Positions 1 through 6,271 of a stretch of DNA of 17,804 nt are shown in pieces. The notes beneath the pieces were generated by a model. That model ran no database searches, was not told where the DNA came from, and saw only the letters and a program-made list of their open reading frames with translations. The DNA lies in assembly GCA_016205045.1 (NCBI GenBank), contig JACQJM010000199.1, positions 1-17,804 on the forward strand. The letters are read 5' to 3'. Every line of letters starts with the position of its first letter. Within the stretch, counting starts at the first letter, position 1. The translations under genes were made by a program, and so were the position numbers. Source of the stretch: Elusimicrobiota bacterium. Lineage in GTDB: Bacteria; Elusimicrobiota; Elusimicrobia; JACQJN01.

Positions 1-112
1 GGCCGCTAAACATCTTTGGGCTGGCTATGCGGCAAAGTGAGGCCCAGGCTTGTCCCTCACTTGGGTCAAGTGATGGGAGGGTGAATTCTTCGGTTGAACT
101 GAAGAATTCAGG
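1..112. repeat. Composite palindromic repeat, copy 1 (left part cut by window edge)
   Basis: This intergenic element matches one at 12363-12456. Shared parts, in order, are CCGCTAAACATC (3-14), GCGGCAAAGTGAGGCCC (29-45) and a 27-bp palindrome (83-109) with arms GAATTCTTCGGTT and AACTGAAGAATTC around a single G, followed by AGG. Arms AAGTGAGG (35-42) and CCTCACTT (55-62) form another stem. The spacer between the first two blocks differs from copy 2, while the stems are kept, which suggests the structure matters more than the loop. It lies downstream of thrS, beyond the thrS terminator. Function is unknown; a REP/BIME-like dispersed element is the simplest reading. Confidence 0.75.
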
Positions 113-248
113 TAAACTTATAAATGGACTCTTTTTCACGACCTTACCTCTCAAAATGAGTATTCCCTTCAGAATTGAAGCTCGAGCGGTAATTTAGGTT
201 GAATTACCTCTTATAAGCACCTAACAGGAGCTTAACAGGCACATGTAA
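113..248. other. Intergenic DNA, no gene seen
   Basis: The sequence between the composite repeat and the thrS terminator is AT-rich. I see no coding frame, RNA gene or convincing promoter in it. Confidence 0.5.
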
Positions 249-282
249 AAAAATCAATACCCCCAACTCGCAAGTTGGGGGT
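249..282 (-). terminator. Rho-independent terminator of thrS
   Basis: On the minus strand a 10-bp GC-rich stem, ACCCCCAACT pairing with AGTTGGGGGT across a 4-nt loop (259-282), is followed by ATTGATTTTTTT. It lies about 50 bp past the thrS stop codon, in the right orientation to end that transcript. Confidence 0.8.
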
Positions 283-333
283 CCAAATTTTAACGTCCAA
301 TGTCCAAAGTCTTAAGATGAAAAAATCCCCTAA

Positions 334-2199
334 TTATAGTTTAGAATCTCCAACCTCGGACCTTGGATCTTGCCCGCCTGCCGCCTGTCCGCCGCCTGCC
401 CGCCGCCTGCCCGCCGGAGAGGAGGGGAGAGGAGGGGAGAGGAGGGGAGAGGCAGGGACCTCGGACTTTAATCGTTGAACCACTTCTTGTAGAGACAAAT
501 CGTTTGTGCTTTGACCTGAACGGGAACGCAGGCTGACGGTGCCTGCCGCCGCTTCCTTGGCTCCTACCACCACCATATAAGGGATTTTTTCCAAGGTGGC
601 CTCGCGAACTTTAAATCCCACTTTCTCGGAACGCACATCCAGATCCGCGCGAAACCCTGCTGCCGAAAGTTTCTTCCGGATGTCCTGAGCATACCCTTCC
701 TGCTCGCTGGTCAAGCTCATTATCCTCACTTGAACCGGAGCTAACCATAGAGGAAAAGCTCCGGCATAATGCTCGATCAAAATCCCGAAGAAACGCTCTA
801 CGGAACCGAGGAGGGCCCGGTGCACCATCAGGGGCTGATGGCGGCGGCCATCCTCCCCCACATACTCCAACTCGAACCGAGTGGGAAGATTGAAATCGAA
901 CTGGACGGTGGAAAGCTGCCAAGAACGGCGGATGGCGTCCACCAGCTTGATATCTATCTTTGGGCCATAGAAAGCCGCCTCACCTTGCATGCGACGGTAC
1001 GGAATCCCCATTTTGTTGAGGGTATTGACCAAAGCCGACTCAGCCTTTTCCCACTGCTCCGGCTTCCCCGTATAATTTTCTGGGTGGGCAGGGTCCCAGG
1101 TGGAAAGCTCTATCTCGAACTTCTCAAAGCCGAAAGTTTTCAGGGTCTCCTTGGCAAAATCCACGCAGCCCGCCACCTCGTCTTCGATCTGATCGGGTCG
1201 GCAGAAGATGTGAGCATCGTCTTGAGTGAACCCCCGGACCCGCAGGAGACCATGCACCACCCCGCTTCTCTCATAACGATACACTGTCCCCAGCTCTGCA
1301 AACCGCAGGGGCAGGTCCCGGTAGCTGCGCAGGCGGTTCTTGTAGATTAGGATATGGCCGGGACAGTTCATGGGCTTGAGCTGGTACTTAACCTTCTCGA
1401 TCTCGATAGGGCTGAACATGTTCTGGGCGTAGAAGTTGGTGTGGCCGCTGGTCTCCCAGAGGTCCAGTCGCATCACGTGAGGGGTGAACACAAAATCATA
1501 GCCGCGCTTGGCCAGTTGATCCCTCAGCCAATCCTCGATCATCCGACGGACCAGACCCCCCTTAGGATGCCAGAATATAAGCCCCGGCCCAGCCTCTTCC
1601 TGGATGCTGAAAAGATCAAGTTCCGTTCCCAGTTTACGGTGGTCCCTTTTTTTGGCCTCCTCTAGTTGGTGCAGGTACTCTTCTAGCTCCTCCTTGCTGT
1701 GAAAAGCGGTCCCATAGATGCGTTGGAGCATGGGATTTTTCTCATCCCCGCGCCAGTAAGCCCCCGCCACGCTCAACAGCTTAAAATGCCGGATTTCCCG
1801 AGTGTTTTCACAATGTCCCCCTCGGCACAGATCGGTAAATGTATCGTGGGTGTAGTGGGTGATGGGAGGCTCCAATCCTTCCAATATTTCCAGTTTATAA
1901 GGCTCCTTGCGAGCCTTCCAGTACTTTTGGGACTCCTCTTTGGTCACTTCCGCCCCTTTAAATTCGTGATTTCCTTCCGCGATCTGCCTCATCCGCTTCT
2001 CGATTTTTGCCAAATCCTCCACCGTAAAATGGTGCTCCGAATCGAAATCGTAGTAGAACCCGTTTTCAATGGCGGGACCGATGGTTATTTTGGTGCCGGG
2101 GAATATCTCCTGGACCGCCTGGGCCATCACGTGCGCGCAGGAGTGGCGTAGTTTGGCCAGGGAATCGGGATCGGGAGATGATGATTTGGCCTTAGGCAT
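334..2199 (-). CDS. thrS: Threonine--tRNA ligase without TGS domain, with repeat-derived C-terminal insert
   Basis: Cytoplasmic class II synthetase that charges tRNA-Thr. Numbering from ATG at 2199 (621 aa), the editing domain comes first: HSCAH gives the HxxxH motif (H19, H23) and CRGGH gives C125/H129. The catalytic core has the zinc ligands C279 (MNCPGH), H330 (DDAH) and H460 (MVHR), motif 2 around RYERSG, and motif 3 around HRALLGSVERF. The anticodon-binding domain fills the rest. The usual N-terminal TGS domain (about 60 residues) is absent, as in some known ThrRS. The C-terminus carries a 35-residue Pro/Ser/Gly/Arg-rich insert (about 582-616) from repeat DNA. A longer frame opens at a TTG at 2235, but that codon is part of a -35 box, so ATG 2199 is preferred. 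There is no Shine-Dalgarno sequence. The gene is monocistronic and ends at the hairpin terminator at 249-282. Confidence 0.96.
   Translation of the reverse strand: MPKAKSSSPDPDSLAKLRHSCAHVMAQAVQEIFPGTKITIGPAIENGFYYDFDSEHHFTVEDLAKIEKRMRQIAEGNHEFKGAEVTKEESQKYWKARKEPYKLEILEGLEPPITHYTHDTFTDLCRGGHCENTREIRHFKLLSVAGAYWRGDEKNPMLQRIYGTAFHSKEELEEYLHQLEEAKKRDHRKLGTELDLFSIQEEAGPGLIFWHPKGGLVRRMIEDWLRDQLAKRGYDFVFTPHVMRLDLWETSGHTNFYAQNMFSPIEIEKVKYQLKPMNCPGHILIYKNRLRSYRDLPLRFAELGTVYRYERSGVVHGLLRVRGFTQDDAHIFCRPDQIEDEVAGCVDFAKETLKTFGFEKFEIELSTWDPAHPENYTGKPEQWEKAESALVNTLNKMGIPYRRMQGEAAFYGPKIDIKLVDAIRRSWQLSTVQFDFNLPTRFELEYVGEDGRRHQPLMVHRALLGSVERFFGILIEHYAGAFPLWLAPVQVRIMSLTSEQEGYAQDIRKKLSAAGFRADLDVRSEKVGFKVREATLEKIPYMVVVGAKEAAAGTVSLRSRSGQSTNDLSLQEVVQRLKSEVPASPLLSPPLPSSPAGRRRAGGGQAAGGQDPRSEVGDSKL
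353..466. repeat. 105-bp in-frame low-complexity insertion in thrS, with 9-bp flanking direct repeats
   Basis: The 9-mer ACCTCGGAC occurs at 353-361 and again at 458-466, exactly 105 bp (35 codons) apart. Between them lie three 11-bp units of CCTGYCCGCCG type (384-416) and three 10-bp units GAGAGGAGGG (417-446) plus a partial fourth. Removing one 105-bp unit joins the thrS reading frame to its present last residues (GDSKL) and stop codon. The direct repeats look like a target-site duplication or the trace of a replication-slippage event. Confidence 0.75.
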
Positions 2200-2235
2200 G
2201 GGGGAAAGTTTATCTGTCCGCCACAGCCTTGTCAA
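2200..2235 (-). promoter_or_regulatory. Sigma-70-type promoter of thrS, leaderless arrangement
   Basis: On the minus strand, TTGACA (2235-2230, a perfect -35) is followed by a 17-bp spacer and TAAACT (2212-2207, 4 of 6 for the -10). The ATG starts 8 nt after the -10 box, where transcription would normally begin. No ribosome binding site precedes the ATG. Confidence 0.6.
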
Positions 2236-2351
2236 GTCGACGAATCAACAAGTAGGCCGTTAGAACCACTTCTAAATAGGCCCAAAATCCGAAAAAGGGC
2301 TACCCCAATGGCCCAGGGAGAGTTGAACATCTTACGTTAAAATAAACTCGT

Positions 2352-3767
2352 ATGTTTTTCCACCAGCGCTATAAAGTTCTCCCCACTTTACTGTCTCTGG
2401 CTTTGGCAGCTTCCGGCTTTCCCTCCTTCGCCGCCTCTCCTGTATCAGGAATTCCTGGGGATATTTCCCGGCCGAGCACTCCTGTCCCCTTATCCGCCCC
2501 TGCTCAAGGCTTTAGTAGTTTTTTAACCATTCGCCTTGATAACAATCCCCAAACCCCGCAGGTACCTTCTACAGATGTTTCCCACTCCCCACAGACAACC
2601 CCCTTAGCGATCACACGTTTCCCCCCCCTCATATCAGCCGCAGCACGACCTGTAACCCATGCTCTTGATCCATTAAGGCCTATCCAGGCCCTGGCAGATC
2701 GATCTCGTGAATTTCTGAAAAGGGGAGATACACAAGGAGCCAGAAGAATTCTTAATGCCATCTGGGGGTATCGGACTGATCGGTCTCAGGTTGCGGGTGA
2801 ACCTGTTCAAGCCTTTCACTCTTCCCCAACTCTAACCGAGAAAGAACTAGAACAAATTTTTACTCAAGAAAACCCGGACTCTCATGCAGTGTCCATCCTA
2901 GAAAGCTATGGATTACCTTTCCCCAGATTGGCTTTTGAACTTATTGAAACCATTACTTATTACATCAACCGAGAAGACTCAATAGAGATAAATACCCCTC
3001 CGTTTGTTCTTGAACGGAAAAAGTTTTTCAAGGTTCTAAAGGACATCCTCGATTTTGCAGCGAAAGCAGACCACAACGAGCGGGCCAGAATATTTGTGAC
3101 CGGCTTAGCCAGAATGGGGGCTCGATGGCACTATGATGAGTTTCAAGAATCTCCTTCTATACGCTTCCCTCAAGCTCCCAAACTGCCCTTAAATCCCAAC
3201 AGCAAGAAAGAGTACTGGGACATGGCCTCCGGCATGAATGCCGGGATATCTATGATGCGCGGGTTAGATCCTCAAACAAAATATCGCTTCCTTGATAATT
3301 CTTTATTCGTCGTGGAGTATCTGAAAGAAATCGTAAGAATATTGAGCCGATCGAATCCAGGAATTTCCAGAAACGTCCAAATCATGCACCAGGACATCCG
3401 CCAACTCGAGATGCCCCCTCCCGATCAACCTTTGGGAACCATCAGGGCCAAAAATGTGACAGTTTATGTGAAAGGTTTCGAGAGAGATCTAGAAAAAATG
3501 ACGAAACATCTAGAACCGGGAGGGCAAGTGATTCTACAGAATGATCCTAAATTCGGTCAGAGAAAAGTGGTTCGAGAAGATTGGGGACCGGTAATTTCTC
3601 GTTTAATCCGACAAGGATGGGATTTCCAATTTAGCCTAGCAGATCCTTTCCCTCACCCAGGACCAGTAACATTAGATACTCTCACCCTCACCAAACCCTC
3701 TAAAGGCTCCCCTAAAAAATCCAGGTTTACATGGGAGGACTATTTAAAAGCCGTAAACAAAAACTAG
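2352..3767 (+). CDS. Secreted protein with degenerate methyltransferase-like C-terminal domain
   Basis: 471 aa. A Sec signal peptide is visible (hydrophobic stretch about 8-26, cleavage likely after SFAA at about 28). Residues 29-105 are a Pro/Ser/Thr-rich linker. A helical middle (about 106-260) contains charged segments such as LADRSREFLKRGD. Residues 290-450 read like a class I SAM-methyltransferase fold: a strand then acid in YRFLDNS (D315), NVQIMHQDIRQ (D348), and a strand-helix-strand ending LEPGGQVILQND (388-398). The glycine loop (GxGxG) that normally binds SAM is missing, so catalytic activity is doubtful. It is an isolated gene on the plus strand without a Shine-Dalgarno sequence. 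I do not recognise a named family; the fold call is inference, and a periplasmic or exported location is likely. Confidence 0.8.
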   Translation: MFFHQRYKVLPTLLSLALAASGFPSFAASPVSGIPGDISRPSTPVPLSAPAQGFSSFLTIRLDNNPQTPQVPSTDVSHSPQTTPLAITRFPPLISAAARPVTHALDPLRPIQALADRSREFLKRGDTQGARRILNAIWGYRTDRSQVAGEPVQAFHSSPTLTEKELEQIFTQENPDSHAVSILESYGLPFPRLAFELIETITYYINREDSIEINTPPFVLERKKFFKVLKDILDFAAKADHNERARIFVTGLARMGARWHYDEFQESPSIRFPQAPKLPLNPNSKKEYWDMASGMNAGISMMRGLDPQTKYRFLDNSLFVVEYLKEIVRILSRSNPGISRNVQIMHQDIRQLEMPPPDQPLGTIRAKNVTVYVKGFERDLEKMTKHLEPGGQVILQNDPKFGQRKVVREDWGPVISRLIRQGWDFQFSLADPFPHPGPVTLDTLTLTKPSKGSPKKSRFTWEDYLKAVNKN

Positions 3768-3807
3768 GACCCGTTCTCATTTTTATTCCGGAAATAGTGA
3801 AACTCCA

Positions 3808-3976
3808 CCCCCACAAGGGGGGCGGCATCTTTCTCCTTCTCCTTTGAAAGGAGAGGGTGGGGGTGAGGATTACTTCATGGAGAAAACCCTCACCTGGTCC
3901 GGTGTTACACCGGACCATCCTCTCCCTGAAAGGGAGAGGAAAAACAGCGTCTCATCCGCACCCACTAGGGGTGCGG
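3808..3976. repeat. Cluster of five short intergenic hairpins
   Basis: Consecutive inverted repeats: CCCCC/GGGGG (3808-3821); TCTCCTTT/AAAGGAGA (3838-3854); TGGTCCGGTGT/ACACCGGACCA with a 1-nt centre (3895-3917); TCCTCTCCCT/AGGGAGAGGA (3918-3940, followed by AAAA); and CCGCACCC/GGGTGCGG (3956-3976). The CTCTCCC/GGGAGAG stem recurs at 13198-13221, so this is a dispersed family. Hairpins here could also end transcription of the gene stopping at 3767. No gene is visible in 3768-4008. Confidence 0.7.
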
Positions 3977-4008
3977 AATTCGACAGAGGAAAAAGGTATT
4001 AAAAATGG

Positions 4009-4072
4009 TGGGCAGTACAGGATTTGCCTGCCCGCGTGACGCGGTCGCGGCCAGGGAACCTGTGACCTTTCC
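4009..4072 (-). pseudogene. Broken partial copy of tRNA-Val (3' half) with palindrome in the T-loop
   Basis: The stretch matches the 3' part of the intact tRNA-Val just upstream: 4009-4026 aligns with 4092-4109 with one mismatch, and 4057-4072 aligns with 4110-4125 exactly. Between them a 30-bp palindrome (4027-4056) is inserted inside the T-loop sequence. The anticodon arm is only weakly similar, and the D arm and 5' acceptor strand are missing, so this cannot fold as a tRNA. Confidence 0.85.
4027..4056. repeat. 30-bp palindromic insertion in the tRNA-Val copy
   Basis: CCTGCCCGCG pairs with CGCGGCCAGG (9 of 10 pairs) across a 9-nt loop. The sequence on both sides is continuous with the intact tRNA T-loop, so the limits are precise to about one base. 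It is much richer in G+C than its surroundings. No second copy is seen in this window. Confidence 0.7.
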
Positions 4073-4091
4073 GGTGTGACAAAGAAAAGAA

Positions 4092-4163
4092 TGGGTAGTA
4101 CAGGATTTGAACCTGTGACCTTTCCCATGTCAAGGGAACGCTCTGCCGCTGAGCTAACTACCC
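4092..4163 (-). tRNA. tRNA-Val (anticodon GAC)
   Basis: Read on the minus strand this 72-nt sequence folds as a full cloverleaf. The acceptor stem is GGGTAGT/ACTACCC, D stem GCTC/GAGC, anticodon stem TTCCC/GGGAA with loop TTGACAT (anticodon GAC, Val), T stem ACAGG/CCTGT with loop TTCAAAT, and discriminator A. The 3' CCA is not encoded, so it must be added enzymatically. It lies between a block of decayed genes and a broken copy of its own 3' half. Confidence 0.95.
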
Positions 4164-4195
4164 GCACCTTCTTACATTCAAGCATTTTTTTCGGA

Positions 4196-4454
4196 TCAGA
4201 TGAAATTGGAGAAGGCTTTGGTGTCCACGGTGGTGTCCATCGGGACCAGTATTATGTTGGGGAATTGCTTAAAAACGATGCTACCGCTGCAGGTCCCGCT
4301 TAATTGCCTGAAGTTTAGATAATTCTGTCTGAGGCCATTCTGGAGTTTTTGTGGCCATCAATACCGCTGCCTGGGAAGCCTCCTCTAACAGGTGTATCGT
4401 TGTGGCAGCAATGATATTGACGCACGGATCCTCAATCAGGATACTCCTCCTATC
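4196..4454 (-). pseudogene. Decayed coding sequence of unknown family, two frames
   Basis: On the minus strand, 4454-4281 is an open frame without a start codon that reads as plausible protein (…IIAATTIHLLEEAS…, ending KRDLQR and TAG); an in-frame TAG lies just upstream. A shifted frame continues across it and ends at 4196 (…FPNIILVPMDTTVDTKAF…, TGA). Together they look like one or two small genes broken by frameshift and loss of the 5' end. I do not recognise the family. The stretch 4455-4521 shows nothing I can name. Confidence 0.35.
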
Positions 4455-4521
4455 CTATCTCCCCATGACGGTTGGTTTGTGTCCAAATGGAAGTTGAGCT
4501 AAACATTTCACCGGGAGTAGG

Positions 4522-4752
4522 CTATAGCATCCACCGTTCTAAATCTCTTCGCACCCTCTTGAGCTTCTTGAAGGAGCGCTGACGATTCAAGGCGTTCGCA
4601 CGTGTATCCTTGCTATAGATATGCCTGAAAAGACCCTCCAGTTCCTCCACTTCTTCTTCCCTAATATTGTCCCATACCTCGAAGAAAGAGAAATGAGTCC
4701 ACAGCTTACCCTTGCGCTTGCTCCTAGCGTGAGACCTCAGCCTGCGCAGATT
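4522..4752 (-). pseudogene. 5'-truncated GIY-YIG nuclease-like gene
   Basis: The minus-strand frame from 4752 to the TAG at 4522 reads NLRRLRSHARSKRKGKLW and then, after a few residues, EVWDNIREEEVEELEGLFR, ending RRDLERWML. This matches my memory of the C-terminal two thirds of small GIY-YIG-type proteins: the conserved Arg helix after the YIG motif, and the Glu-rich metal-binding segment. The N-terminal part with the GIY and YIG strands is not present upstream, where the retropepsin-like gene ends at 4788, and no start codon exists. It is therefore called a remnant. The family assignment is from recall of motifs and is moderately secure. Confidence 0.55.
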
Positions 4753-4787
4753 GGTTGGAGGTTGCCAGGAGGCAAGGATGGGAGGAG

Positions 4788-5228
4788 CTATTTTTTGAAG
4801 GGGGTAAGCTCAATGCGCTCTTTCTGCGTGTCTATCTTGACGGTAAAGAGATCAAAAAAGCCTCGCATCCCTAGAAGCAAGGTTTCCTGACCCACCTGAG
4901 GAGAGAAATAGATGGTCGTTCTGAATCCGTGACCTCCTATTTCAAGAAACACTTCATGAGGGTACCCCAGGGCTTTCTGGTTTGAGATTCCGAAAAAAGA
5001 TTCTCCCAAATCATTTTCCACGGGATCAATTCCTATTGCTTTTGCAACGTTTGCGGAGAACAAATTTGCTCCCGCACCTGAATCTATTAAAGCATCGGTA
5101 TCAAAATACTGATGCGTTATTTTGTTGACAATAGCTATACGAATGCATGGTCGCAGAATCGTACGTCCCATGCGAACTAACGGAGATTCTAAGCGAATCT
5201 TTTGAAGGGGAAATGTTAGCGTGAGCAC
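4788..5228 (-). CDS. Retropepsin-like aspartic protease, single domain
   Basis: A protein of about 146 aa with the retroviral-type aspartate motif ALIDSGA, preceded by the beta strand of a half-pepsin fold (ILRPCIRIAI…) and followed by GANLFSANVAKAIGI. A second conserved block near the C-terminus is ETLLLGMRGFFDLFTVKID, where the LLG-type hydrophobic-glycine signature of retropepsins is visible. One catalytic Asp per chain implies a dimer. There is no signal peptide, so it should be cytosolic. The frame is open to a TTG at 5252; GTG at 5228 is chosen because family members usually begin close to the TFPLQKI segment. Either start overlaps the upstream DUF5678-like gene (stop at 5216), indicating translational coupling. 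Substrate unknown. Confidence 0.75.
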   Translation of the reverse strand: MLTLTFPLQKIRLESPLVRMGRTILRPCIRIAIVNKITHQYFDTDALIDSGAGANLFSANVAKAIGIDPVENDLGESFFGISNQKALGYPHEVFLEIGGHGFRTTIYFSPQVGQETLLLGMRGFFDLFTVKIDTQKERIELTPFKK

Positions 5229-5488
5229 GCAGGGGCGAAGTTGGCATCCCAACGAGGAATGTGCAAGTATACTGGGCGCTTGACACCTTTCTGTTGTGCT
5301 GTTCGAACGACTAATGAAAGATCAGGGGCATGAGCAATCAGTTCTTCCTCATCAGAGGTGAGAGCAATCCACTGCTCTTGGTATTGAGCAAAACGCTCGT
5401 AGGCATTCTTTTTCATAACTTCAATTATAGTGTAAGTCATATACTCTATTTTTGCCAGGGGGGAGTCGTACTTTTTAAATTCTAGCAT
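5216..5488 (-). CDS. DUF5678-like small protein, partner of the retropepsin-like gene
   Basis: 90 aa from ATG at 5488, which follows a GGGTGG purine run at a fair distance; a longer frame to 5527 is less likely. The core reads YQEQWIALTSDEEELIAHAPDL, then a helix LVVRTAQQKGVKRPVYLHIP. This resembles the DUF5678 pattern (a xGxWVAL strand, a helix, then a PxLxxVP strand). Its stop codon lies inside the retropepsin-like gene, so the two form one unit. In my recollection small genes of this type are often beside retropepsin-like genes, but I cannot verify that here. Function is unknown; a chaperone, substrate or antitoxin-like partner is possible. Confidence 0.6.
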   Translation of the reverse strand: MLEFKKYDSPLAKIEYMTYTIIEVMKKNAYERFAQYQEQWIALTSDEEELIAHAPDLSLVVRTAQQKGVKRPVYLHIPRWDANFAPACSR

Positions 5489-5531
5489 TTTCCACCCGGC
5501 GGAAGCTACTTGAAGCAAATGGATCACCTGG

Positions 5532-5553
5532 AAAAAGGTAGCTGCTACCTTTT
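5532..5553 (-). terminator. Inverted repeat between hicA remnant and DUF5678-like gene
   Basis: AAAAGGTAGC and GCTACCTTTT form a perfect inverted repeat (5533-5553) with a single central base. On the minus strand it is followed by T residues, so it may act as a weak terminator for hicBA. It could equally be an operator for the downstream pair. Confidence 0.4.
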
Positions 5554-5564
5554 GATCCCCCGCA

Positions 5565-5782
5565 CTACAACACCTTATTTAAATCTTGGACGGATATTTT
5601 AGCTTGGCGAAGGATAGATTTTAGGGTTTCTGGGTTTATGTCTCCAGGATGAATAGGTACCGTGGCCAGAAGATTTGCTTTCTTCATTTGAGCATGACTG
5701 CCCTGTGACGAACAATTTGAAACCCCAACCGTTCCAGGGCCTTGATTAACTGTTTCGGCTTGACTTGAGGAAGTTTAGGCAT
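5565..5782 (-). pseudogene. hicA: hicA toxin gene with a 1-nt frameshift
   Basis: The minus-strand frame starts with ATG at 5782 (MPKLPQVKPKQLIKALERLG), very close to HicA mRNA-interferase toxins. After FQIVRHR it hits a TGA at 5684-5686. One base at the GGG run (5701-5703) restores the family's RxGSH motif and the rest: GSHAQMKKANLLATVPIHPG, ending with TAG at 5565. The catalytic His is in GSH. Total length 218 nt is one short of a multiple of three. The start overlaps the hicB stop by 8 nt, the usual coupled layout. The toxin is inactive as read, unless the missing G is a sequencing error in a short homopolymer. Confidence 0.8.
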
Positions 5783-6059
5783 GAACCTGAACTGCCAGGT
5801 CCATGCGGAGATTAAATGTCTCTAAAATAGAATCCGGATCTACAAACCTAGGATCCTCACTCTTGGGAATAGGCCGTAGGTAGGGTAGGTTATTTTCAAT
5901 AGCAGAATCCAGATAGAGTTCCACCGCCTCTTGAAGCATCAATTTGGCCCTAGAAGCGGTGTTCCCTTCCGAGGCAACGTCTAAATCCAAACAAATGGCT
6001 GTATAACCTTTGGGTTGCCTCACTAAAACACAAGAAAAGGAAAGATCAGATCGGGTCAT
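5775..6059 (-). CDS. hicB: HicB-family antitoxin
   Basis: 94 aa. The degraded-RNase-H-like HicB fold is visible: a strand LSFSCVLVRQPKGYTAICLDLDVASEGNT, then helix ASRAKLMLQEAVELYLDSA, the classic HicB pattern in which a strand-turn with GY.AICLDLDV precedes an EAVELYL helix. No C-terminal DNA-binding domain is obvious, as in the shorter HicB variants. HicB neutralises HicA by binding it. The gene is first in the pair and its last codons overlap the start of hicA. The toxin partner is frameshifted, so HicB may be a leftover or may protect against related toxins elsewhere. Confidence 0.8.
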   Translation of the reverse strand: MTRSDLSFSCVLVRQPKGYTAICLDLDVASEGNTASRAKLMLQEAVELYLDSAIENNLPYLRPIPKSEDPRFVDPDSILETFNLRMDLAVQVHA

Positions 6060-6271
6060 ATTTTAGTATTCAGATCAATCTATAACTAGTATACCAGGGC
6101 TTCATCCAAAATTCAACGCCAAAACCATAGAAATCTATCTTTTTCTAAAGGGAGTATTTTGGATCTTTAAGGGGGTAGGTCGATAGGGTATAATATTCTA
6201 GGACTTTTTCATAAATTTGACTAGGTCTTACGACCCTCCCGCGATCAACGAACTTCTGTTAGAAACATAGT
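6060..6271. promoter_or_regulatory. Divergent intergenic region between hicB and the pyroglutamyl-peptidase-like gene
   Basis: A perfect TATAAT (6189-6194) on the plus strand could be the -10 box of the gene starting at 6272, giving a leader of about 70 nt. The best -35 candidates are poorly spaced (TTTAAG at 6167 with 16 bp, TTGGAT at 6159 with 24 bp). No Shine-Dalgarno sequence precedes the GTG at 6272. Confidence 0.3.

Noticed and set aside
384..446. CRISPR-like array in the short tandem repeats
   Set aside because: Units are 10-11 bp, contiguous and without spacers, so this is a simple tandem repeat.
769..1350. 193-codon plus-strand frame inside thrS
   Set aside because: Shadow of the thrS coding sequence; composition follows the antisense of a conserved synthetase.
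2230..2235. TTG at 2235 as the start of thrS
   Set aside because: It coincides with a perfect -35 box with 17-bp spacing to a -10, and the extra residues have no counterpart in ThrRS.
4009..4072. A second functional tRNA
   Set aside because: The D arm and 5' acceptor strand are missing and the T-loop is interrupted by 30 bp.
4621..4890. 89-codon plus-strand frame
   Set aside because: It is antisense to the GIY-YIG remnant and the retropepsin-like gene, and its translation is unlike a known protein.
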